Positions 57,829 to 64,000 of a stretch of DNA of 64,000 nt are shown piece by piece. The position numbers were made by a program, and so were the translations under genes. Numbering within the stretch: the stretch's first letter is position 1; the number at the start of each line of letters is the position of its first letter. The notes under the pieces are model-generated. The model made no database searches and was not told the origin of the DNA. It worked only from the letters and a program-made list of their open reading frames with translations. The stretch is from Salinispora vitiensis (GTDB taxonomy: Bacteria > Actinomycetota > Actinomycetes > Mycobacteriales > Micromonosporaceae): assembly GCF_000378825.1 (NCBI RefSeq), contig NZ_KB900388.1:4223901-4287900 (forward strand), read 5' to 3'.

Positions 57829-58901
57829 GCGGTGCGCTGGCGCGGCTCGCCCTCCGGCACGCCCACCTGCTGGTCATCGAGGTACCCGGGAACTGGTTGA
57901 CCCGGGTCACCGTCGAGCGGCTCGCGGCCGTCCGGGGGTGGCGGCTGGCGGTGTCACCGGCGGACGCCGACATCCTGGCGGTATGTGGATCCCCCGGACC
58001 GGAGCTGGCGCCGGTGGTGGCGCGCCTGTGGGAGCAGCTGCCCGGGCCACGGGCCCGGATCGACGTCACCAGGCCGGACCTGGCGGCCGCCGCCCTGGAC
58101 CAGGCGGAGGCCGCCCTGCGGGACACGCCCCGCCAGCGACGGGACAGTATCGCCCGCGACGGGCGTGGGCCCGACGACGCCCCGGACGGTGACACCGCCC
58201 TGGCGCACGGCAGCGAGGATCGCGACGGGCTGGAGATGGACGTGCTGCACGTACGACTCGGCCCGGTGCTGCCGGACTGGCCAGCCGGCCTGGTCCTCCG
58301 CGCTCACCTGCACGGCGACCTCATCGCCGAGGCGCAGGCGGCCGTCGTTGACGCCGGGCACGGGCCTGCCGGCGGCGTGCAGGTAGGTGGTGAGCCGTCC
58401 GGCGAGGTCAGGCCGGCAGACGCCGCAGAGCTCGCCGCCCAACGCTGCGACAACGCGGCTCGGCTGCTGGCGCTGGTGGGCTGGCGGGACATGACCCAGC
58501 AGGCCCGCGTCGTCCGCGATCGGCTCCTAGCCGGCGAACGGTCGGCGGCGATCACAGAGTTGGCGCGGCTACGGCGCCGGGTCCGCCGCTCGTGGCTGCT
58601 GCACTGGTCACTGCGGCGGGTCGGGCCACTGCCGCCCGACGAACTGGCCCGGTTGGGGCTCGCCCCGGAGCTCACCGGTGACGTGTGGGACCGACTCAAC
58701 GGCATGCTCGACCGGGCAGCCCTCGCGGCCGGTGGTCCCGCCGCGGTGGCGGTCGGAACTCCCGTCGGCGTCGCAGCCGGCGTGCCGGTCACCCCGCCCG
58801 CGGCGGTCGCCAGCGTGGTGTCCGGGTGGGACCTGGCCACCGCCCGGCTCATCGTGGCCAGCCTCGACATCGCGGCGCTGGGTGTGGTCACCGATGGCTG
58901 A
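57819..58901 (+). CDS. Degenerate NuoB/NuoD-like fusion protein
   Basis: 360-aa soluble protein. Residues about 15-85 follow NuoB (ADADILAVCGSPGPELAPVVARLWEQLPGPRARI aligns with the QADLMIVAG...MAPALRKVYDQMPEPRW block) but contain none of the four cysteines that bind cluster N2. From about 140 it follows NuoD (VLHVRLGPVLPDWPAGLVLRAHLHGDLI, then RCDNAARLLALVGWRDM) without the canonical quinone-site His/Tyr context I would expect. Its ATG overlaps nuoA and its end overlaps nuoH. It probably caps the membrane arm structurally instead of carrying electrons. Confidence 0.75.
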   Translation: MGVSGALARLALRHAHLLVIEVPGNWLTRVTVERLAAVRGWRLAVSPADADILAVCGSPGPELAPVVARLWEQLPGPRARIDVTRPDLAAAALDQAEAALRDTPRQRRDSIARDGRGPDDAPDGDTALAHGSEDRDGLEMDVLHVRLGPVLPDWPAGLVLRAHLHGDLIAEAQAAVVDAGHGPAGGVQVGGEPSGEVRPADAAELAAQRCDNAARLLALVGWRDMTQQARVVRDRLLAGERSAAITELARLRRRVRRSWLLHWSLRRVGPLPPDELARLGLAPELTGDVWDRLNGMLDRAALAAGGPAAVAVGTPVGVAAGVPVTPPAAVASVVSGWDLATARLIVASLDIAALGVVTDG

Positions 58902-59823
58902 AACACCGGTAGCCGTCTCCGGTGGCTGGGCGCCGCTCGCGGCGGGGCTGCTGGGGACGCTCGCAGTCGCCGCGGCGCTCTTCGACGGCGCCCTGGCCGG
59001 GCGGGCCGCCGGTGCCCGGTCCAGGATGGGGCGGCCGGTGGGCGAGGTGGCGCGGTTGCTGCGGCAGCGCCGGCGAACCACCGTCGCCGCGGACCGCCTG
59101 CTGTGGCGGATCGGCGGGGCCGGGTTGCTCGGGATGGCGCTGATGATCGTCACGGTGGTGCCGCTCGGACGGTGGACCCTGTTCGACCTGGCCGTCGGCG
59201 TGGTGTGGGTGAACGCGCTCGATGTCCTGGCATGGGCGTTCGTTTGGCTGACCGGATGGGGCGCCAACTCCGCGTACGCGATGGTCGGCGGATACCGGTT
59301 TCTCGCGCACGGGCTCGCGTACGAGTTGCCGTTGATGTTCGCGTTGGTGGCACCGGCGGTCGCGGCGTCCAGTCTGCGGGTGGGGGAGGTCGCCGCCGCG
59401 CAGCAGGGGTTGTGGTTTGTGGTGTGGATGCCGGTGGCCTTCGTCGTCTACTGCCTCGGCGTGGTGGCGATGGCGGTCTGGGGACCCTTCTCGCCGGCGG
59501 TGGGTCGCGACGTGGCGGGCGGGGTGACCGCGGAGCTCTCCGGTGTGGATCGGCTGTTGTTTCTGGCCGGTCGGTACGCGCTGCTGGCAGCGGGCGCCGC
59601 CTTCGCCGTACCGATGTTCCTCGGTGGCGGGTCCGGCCCGCTGCTGCCGGCCTGGGCCTGGGTGCTGGTGAAGGCCACGGCGCTACTGGCGGGGTTGGTG
59701 TGGCTGCGCCGTCGGATGCCCGCGCTGCGTCCGGACCTGTTCATGGAGGTGGGCTGGCTGGTGCTGTTGCCGGCGGTGCTGCTGCAGGACCTCCTCGTCG
59801 CCGTCATCGTGATCGGGGGCTGA
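58894..59823 (+). CDS. nuoH: NuoH-like subunit
   Basis: 309-aa membrane protein with about eight helices, related to complex I subunit H (ND1). GGYRFLAHGLAYELPLMFALVAPAVAA and VGRDVAGGVTAELSGVDRLLFLAGRYA correspond to the ND1 blocks; the latter is the quinone-cavity loop, with Asp replacing one of the conserved glutamates of ExxxGxxxEYSG. It overlaps the NuoBD-like gene by 8 bp. It links the peripheral subunit to the antiporter-like subunits. Confidence 0.88.
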   Translation: MAETPVAVSGGWAPLAAGLLGTLAVAAALFDGALAGRAAGARSRMGRPVGEVARLLRQRRRTTVAADRLLWRIGGAGLLGMALMIVTVVPLGRWTLFDLAVGVVWVNALDVLAWAFVWLTGWGANSAYAMVGGYRFLAHGLAYELPLMFALVAPAVAASSLRVGEVAAAQQGLWFVVWMPVAFVVYCLGVVAMAVWGPFSPAVGRDVAGGVTAELSGVDRLLFLAGRYALLAAGAAFAVPMFLGGGSGPLLPAWAWVLVKATALLAGLVWLRRRMPALRPDLFMEVGWLVLLPAVLLQDLLVAVIVIGG

Positions 59824-59826
59824 GGC

Positions 59827-60390
59827 ATGCTCACCCACCTCGTCTTCTGGGGCCTCGCGGTCGTCGCGGTGCTCACCGGGATCGCCGTCTTCGTCGTCAA
59901 CTCGATGGCCCGGGCCAGCTACTCCCTGGCGCTCTCCTTCATCGCGGTCGGCCTTCAGGTGCTTCTGCTGCAGCAGCTCTACGTCGGCGTACTGGTCATT
60001 CTGATGATGGTGATGGAGATGACGGTCATGGCTGTCTACATGAACATGTTCATGGGAATGAATCCGGCGATGGTGTCGATGAACATGGTCCACGGTGCTC
60101 GCCACGCCCTACCGGTGTCGGTCGGGGTGTTTCTGCTCCTGGCCGCCGGGGCGCTCTTCGCGCCGTGGCCGAGCCGGCGCGGCAGCCCACCGGCGGATGT
60201 CACCGCAGCCCTCGGCACGGAGCTGATGGGTCCGAAGATGTTGACGATGGCGGTGGTGGGTGTGGTCATGGCGGCCACCATCGTCAGTGGGGTCGTCCTG
60301 GCCGCGCACCGCACCCGCTACGACCGGCTCGGGGACGACCTTCGTCGGCCGCGGGCGGCCGATCCGCAGCCGGGGGGAGTCGGCCGGTGA
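59827..60390 (+). CDS. nuoJ: NuoJ-like subunit
   Basis: 187-aa membrane protein with five helices. VFVVNSMARASYSLALSFIAVGLQVLLLQQLYVGVLVILMM is the ND6/NuoJ core, in which the Tyr/Val-Gly hinge helix (LYVGVLVILM) is conserved. A Met-rich stretch (VYMNMFMGMNPAMVSMNM) follows the third helix and is unusual. Its stop overlaps the nuoK start (GTGA). Confidence 0.9.
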   Translation: MLTHLVFWGLAVVAVLTGIAVFVVNSMARASYSLALSFIAVGLQVLLLQQLYVGVLVILMMVMEMTVMAVYMNMFMGMNPAMVSMNMVHGARHALPVSVGVFLLLAAGALFAPWPSRRGSPPADVTAALGTELMGPKMLTMAVVGVVMAATIVSGVVLAAHRTRYDRLGDDLRRPRAADPQPGGVGR

Positions 60391-60689
60391 CGCTACGGAC
60401 CGTGCTGCTGGTGGCCGCGGCCCTCATCTCCGTCGGTTTGTACGGCGCCCTGTCCCAACAGGTCGTGGTGATGGTGATGATGGGCCTGGAGTTGATGCTC
60501 AACGGGGTGATCCTGGCTGTGGCCGGGCTGTGGTGGTTCTGCGCCCCAGACCCGTCCGGGCAGGTGCTGCTCCTGGTCGTCCTCGCGGCGATGACGGTGG
60601 AGATGGCGATGGGCTTCGCCGTCGCCACGTCCCTGCACCGGATCCGGCGGTCGGACCTGACCGACACGGCCGCGGACCTGTCCGGATGA
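60387..60689 (+). CDS. nuoK: NuoK-like subunit
   Basis: 100-aa membrane protein with three helices. LYGALSQQVVVMVMMGLELMLNGVILAVAG contains the NuoK glutamate (GLELMLN) on helix 2; VLLLVVLAAMTVEMAMGFAV carries the second conserved Glu on helix 3. Both acidic residues needed for proton transfer between subunits are present. It overlaps nuoJ and nuoL by 4 bp each. Confidence 0.93.
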   Translation: MTLRTVLLVAAALISVGLYGALSQQVVVMVMMGLELMLNGVILAVAGLWWFCAPDPSGQVLLLVVLAAMTVEMAMGFAVATSLHRIRRSDLTDTAADLSG

Positions 60690-62551
60690 CCACGCTCGGG
60701 ACGGCAGCGTTGTGGGCGGTGGTCGGCCTGCCCGCCACCGCCGGTGCCGTGCTGCTCGTCGCCCGGCCCCGGGATCGGGTCGCGGTGCGGGTCGCGTTGG
60801 CGGTCGCGGCCACGGCCGTGCTGCTGTCGGCACCGGTCGCCGTCGCCCGGCCGACGGTGGCGGTGCCGTTCCTGGCCGGCGCGGATTTCGTCCTGACGGT
60901 GGATGGGCTGGCCGCGCTGGTCCTGCCGACGGTGCTGGTGGTGACGCTGCTGGCGCTGGTGGCCGCCGTCGGCGAGGCACTCACCCCGGCGGCACGGTTC
61001 CACGGCCTGATGCTGTTGTTCGCCGCCGCGGCCGCGCTTACCGTCACGGCGGGCACCCTGCCGACGTTGCTCTTCGCCTGGGAGCTGATGGGCGCCGCGT
61101 CGTACGCGTTGATCGGGTTCTGGTGGTGGGACGAGGCCCGGGTCGCCGCCGGCCGCACGGCATTCGTCACCACCCGGACTGCGGATCTTGGCCTCTACCT
61201 GGCGGCCGGGGCGGCGCTGGCCGGTGGTGCGGGCCTCGCCCTGGCCGACCTCGCCGCCAGCAGCCCGGGGTGGCGGCACGTGCTGGCGGCGGGAGTCCTG
61301 GTCGCGGCGCTCGGCAAGGCCGCGCAGCTACCGTTCTCCTTCTGGCTGTCCCGGGCGATGGTCGGGCCGAGTCCGGTCAGTGCGCTGCTGCACTCCGCGG
61401 CGATGGTGGCGTTGGGCGGCTACCTGCTCCTGCGGATGCAGCCGCTGCTGGCCGCCACCGGCTGGGCCCCGTGGGCGGCCATGTGGGTCGGTGCGGGGAC
61501 CGCGCTGCTGCTCGGCGCGGTCGCGCTTACCCAGCCCGACCTCAAGCAACTCCTCGCCGCCTCCACCTGCGCGCAACTCGGGTTCGTGGTGTTGGCCGCC
61601 GGCGCCGGTGCGGTAGCGGGTGGGACCGCGCATCTGGTGGCGCACGCCGCGGTCAAGGCCCTGTTGTTCCTCGCCGCCGGGGCGTGGCTCACCGCGCTGG
61701 GCACCAAACAGCTCGCCGGTCTGGCCGGGGTGGCCCGGCGGTGGTCGCTGGTCGGCTGGTCGGCCACGGTCGCGCTGCTGGCGTTGGCCGGGATCGCGCC
61801 GCTGTCGCTCTGGGCGACCAAAGACGCCATCCTCGCTGCCGTCCGCGAGGAGTCGCCGGCACTGTACGCGGTCGGCCTCGCGGCCGCCGCGCTCTCCGCG
61901 GCCTACGCGGGGAAGGTTCTCGTCGTGCTCTGGCGGCGGGTCCCCGCCGACCAGCAGGACGCGGTGGACGCGTACCGGGACCAGGAGGGGACCGGCACCG
62001 GGCGGATTCCCCGGGCCGGGTGGTTGCCGCTGCTGGTGCTGGCGGTCGCCGCCGCGGTCGCCGGACTGCTGGCGCTGCCCCCGACCGGCGCCGTCGTCGC
62101 GCAGGCCGTCGGTCAACCCGGCGGCTACCACCCGACCCCGGTACCGGAACTGGCCGCGTCGGCGTTGATCGCCCTGGCGGCCCTCCTCGTCGTGGCACGG
62201 TGGCGGGTGCCGGCACCCCGCTGGGTGCGGCGGTGGCTGGGCCTGCGACAGGCGGCTTCGGTGCTGGTGACGCGTCCGACCCTGGCGCTCGGTGCGGCGG
62301 CGGCCCGGTTCGACGACCGGGTGCTGGACCAGGGTGTCGCGCAGGCGGCGCGGGCCACGGTCGTCCTCGCCAGGCGGGCGGCTCGGGTCGACGAGCGCCG
62401 GGTCGACCGGACCGTGGAGGTTGTCGCGGCCGGGCTGCGGCGGCTGGGGCACCTCGCGCGCCGGCCGCAGACCGGGCAGCTGCACCAGTACTACCTCCAG
62501 GCCGTGGTGGTGCTCGTCGTCGGTGCCGTCGTCCTCGTGGTGCTGGGGTAG
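60686..62551 (+). CDS. nuoL: NuoL-like antiporter subunit
   Basis: 621-aa membrane subunit of the Mrp-antiporter family. The proton-pump pair is present: Glu133 in FAWELMGAASY and Lys211 in ALGKAAQLPFSFWL. LLHSAAMVALGGYLL and LTQPDLKQLLAASTCAQLGF are the central channel helices. The C-terminal lateral-helix region (about 530-621) ends in a membrane helix, as in NuoL. Its ATG overlaps the nuoK stop. Confidence 0.94.
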   Translation: MTTLGTAALWAVVGLPATAGAVLLVARPRDRVAVRVALAVAATAVLLSAPVAVARPTVAVPFLAGADFVLTVDGLAALVLPTVLVVTLLALVAAVGEALTPAARFHGLMLLFAAAAALTVTAGTLPTLLFAWELMGAASYALIGFWWWDEARVAAGRTAFVTTRTADLGLYLAAGAALAGGAGLALADLAASSPGWRHVLAAGVLVAALGKAAQLPFSFWLSRAMVGPSPVSALLHSAAMVALGGYLLLRMQPLLAATGWAPWAAMWVGAGTALLLGAVALTQPDLKQLLAASTCAQLGFVVLAAGAGAVAGGTAHLVAHAAVKALLFLAAGAWLTALGTKQLAGLAGVARRWSLVGWSATVALLALAGIAPLSLWATKDAILAAVREESPALYAVGLAAAALSAAYAGKVLVVLWRRVPADQQDAVDAYRDQEGTGTGRIPRAGWLPLLVLAVAAAVAGLLALPPTGAVVAQAVGQPGGYHPTPVPELAASALIALAALLVVARWRVPAPRWVRRWLGLRQAASVLVTRPTLALGAAAARFDDRVLDQGVAQAARATVVLARRAARVDERRVDRTVEVVAAGLRRLGHLARRPQTGQLHQYYLQAVVVLVVGAVVLVVLG

Positions 62552-62555
62552 CCGG

Positions 62556-64000
62556 ATGCTGACCGCGATCGTCTTCCTGCCGCTGCTCGCCGCGGTGCTG
62601 CTGGCCGTCGTACCCCGGTGCGGTGACGTCGCCGCGCGCTGGGTCTGGGTGGGTACGGCGACGGTCGAGCTGGCGTTGGTCGGCGTTGTCTGGGCGGGGT
62701 ACGAGACGCCGCCCCCGGGAGAACTGGCCTTCGCCGAACGGGCGGCGTGGATCCCGGGAGTGGGCAGCAGCTACCACCTCGGCGTGGACGGGCTCTCCCT
62801 GCCCCTGATGGCGATGACCGCGGTGGTCTTCCTCGCCTGCGCGGTGTACGCGCTGCGGGAGCGGCACCGCCCCCGCGTACAGGCGTCGCTCTTCCTGTTC
62901 CTCCAGAGCGTGTGCCTCGGGGTCTTCGCCGCGGCCGACCTGATCCTCTTCTTCGTCTTCTTCGACCTGTCCATCGTCGGGATGTACGCGGTGATCGCCG
63001 GCTGGGGGCACGGCGACCGGGCCCGGTCGGCGCTGAAGTTCTTCCTCTACACCTTCCTCGGCTCGCTGGCGCTGCTCACCGGGTTCATCGGCCTGTACGC
63101 GGCCGCCGACCCGCACACCTTCGACATGCCGGCCCTCACCGCGCAGAACCCGCTCGCGGGGCGTCCCCTGGCCGGCGGCCTGGTGCTCGCCGCGATCCTG
63201 ATCGGCCTGGCGGTGAAGACCCCCACCGTGCCGTTCCACACCTGGTTGCCGCCGGCGCACACCGACGCTCCCGCGGTCGGCTCCGCCGTGCTGGCCGGGG
63301 TGCTGTTGAAGCTGGGTACCTACGGCTTCGTGCGGATCGCCGCACCGATGCTGCCCGAGGCGTGGCGGGGTTGGGCGTGGGTGATCGTCGCCGTCGGGGT
63401 GGTGTCGGTCCTCTACGGCGCGCTGGTCGCCCTGGCCCAGACCAACCTCAAGCGGATGATCGCCTACACCTCGATCAACCACATGGGTTACGTCGTGCTC
63501 GCCGTTGGCGTCGCCGGCCTGGTCGGTGTGGACACCGCGGAGCCGCGGGCGGTGGCGGTGACCGGTGCGGTCACCCAGATGGTCAGCCACGGTCTGATCA
63601 CCGCTGCCCTGTTCCTGCTCGCCGGGGTCCTGTACGAGCGGGCCGGCAGCTATGACCTGCACGCGTACGGCGGTCTCGCCGCCCCGGCACCGGTGTTCGC
63701 CGCTCTCTTCGCCGTCGGCGCCTTCGCCTCCCTCGGCCTGCCGGCCTTCTCCGGCTTCATCGCCGAGTTCCAGGTCTTCGCCGGCAGCATCGCCACCGCC
63801 CCCGTGACGGCGGTGGCGCTGCTCGGCATCCTCGTCACGGCCGCGTTGTTCCTCCGCGCCGGGCAGTCGTTGCTGACCGGCCCCACCGCCGGGTGCGCGA
63901 AGGGCTTCGGTGACCTGCGTGCTAACGAGCTGTGGTCGGTGGGGCCGCTTTTGGCACTGTCCCTGCTCATCGGGGTGCTGCCGCGTCCGCTGCTCGATCT
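62556..64000 (+). CDS. nuoM: NuoM-like antiporter subunit (cut by the right edge)
   Basis: 481 residues of the NuoM subunit are visible. Lys221 in LAVKTPTVPFHTWLP and ALVALAQTNLKRMIAYTSINHMG are canonical channel elements. The TM5 position that is Glu144 in E. coli is Asp137 here (FFVFFDLSIVGMY), a conservative but notable change. VSHGLITAALFLLAG is the second-half channel helix. It starts 4 bp after nuoL. nuoN would be expected next. Confidence 0.95.
   Translation, partial: MLTAIVFLPLLAAVLLAVVPRCGDVAARWVWVGTATVELALVGVVWAGYETPPPGELAFAERAAWIPGVGSSYHLGVDGLSLPLMAMTAVVFLACAVYALRERHRPRVQASLFLFLQSVCLGVFAAADLILFFVFFDLSIVGMYAVIAGWGHGDRARSALKFFLYTFLGSLALLTGFIGLYAAADPHTFDMPALTAQNPLAGRPLAGGLVLAAILIGLAVKTPTVPFHTWLPPAHTDAPAVGSAVLAGVLLKLGTYGFVRIAAPMLPEAWRGWAWVIVAVGVVSVLYGALVALAQTNLKRMIAYTSINHMGYVVLAVGVAGLVGVDTAEPRAVAVTGAVTQMVSHGLITAALFLLAGVLYERAGSYDLHAYGGLAAPAPVFAALFAVGAFASLGLPAFSGFIAEFQVFAGSIATAPVTAVALLGILVTAALFLRAGQSLLTGPTAGCAKGFGDLRANELWSVGPLLALSLLIGVLPRPLLD

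Noticed and set aside
1..64000. CRISPR arrays
   Set aside because: All direct repeats found are tandem without unique spacers, and no cas genes are present.

Overview
The window is high-GC actinobacterial DNA: about 70% GC by eye, many GTG starts, and dense genes that often overlap by ATGA or GTGA. Gene content and order suggest a Micromonosporaceae-type actinomycete, possibly Salinispora or Micromonospora. This placement is an inference, because no 16S or other marker gene is present. Several blocks keep the gene order I recall from Mycobacterium tuberculosis: folP2 / DivIVA-domain protein / tag / DUF3117 (7.4-12.9 kb); O-methyltransferase / htrA / tatB / mrp / DUF1003 / MgtE-N-CBS protein (14.6-21.3 kb); and Ruc-type zinc ribbon / 5-formyl-THF cyclo-ligase / galU / moeA(glp) / rimJ / membrane partner (39.5-47.1 kb).

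Left part (0-24 kb). A ClpP subunit runs off the left edge behind a PopR/ClgR-type regulator, with a PopR-like palindrome between them. A K+ channel with an RCK domain follows, then korAB (2-oxoacid:ferredoxin oxidoreductase), a secreted C39-like peptidase and a lone nuoA. Next come the two conserved blocks, interrupted by paaX with a PaaG-like enoyl-CoA hydratase and by a leucyl aminopeptidase. A PhzF-family isomerase, an EamA transporter and an SDR close this part.

Middle (24-47 kb). Malyl-CoA-lyase-like, acyl-CoA dehydrogenase, ketoreductase and MaoC genes lie within 7 kb and suggest acyl-CoA (ethylmalonyl-CoA-type) metabolism. They are interspersed with two DUF4190 membrane proteins, a radical SAM gene behind a LexA-like box, and thioredoxin. 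Next come a TrmH methyltransferase, a PH-domain membrane protein, MarC, a RecB-like nuclease, a Fur regulator and a comparatively AT-rich secreted endonuclease. A CIRCE element sits directly upstream of the FmdB/Ruc-like gene. A GGDEF/HAMP/GAF protein is inserted between the cyclo-ligase and galU. The MoeA-like protein, with the membrane protein two genes downstream, resembles the Glp-GlpR (SepX) cell-division pair.

Accessory stretch (47-57.4 kb). It starts at tRNA-Ala(CGC) and its terminator, followed by a broken NRPS domain, an ABC exporter, RidA, a CDP-alcohol phosphatidyltransferase, an 870-bp region without a recognisable gene, a GNAT protein, two DinB-fold proteins, a secreted lipase and Tat-exported PhoD. 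I could not find a second attachment site.

Right end (57.5-64 kb). A second, reduced complex I operon reads nuoA, a NuoB/NuoD-like fusion, nuoH, nuoJ, nuoK, nuoL and nuoM (cut by the edge). It has no nuoC, E, F, G or I among the genes seen, and the fused subunit lacks the N2 iron-sulfur cysteines. It is therefore a proton- or ion-translocating membrane arm whose electron input is unknown, and this is the most unusual system in the window.

Many genes carry a TANNNT box 6-9 nt before their start codon, a leaderless-mRNA signature. One 33-bp divergent gap appears to hold two such promoters.
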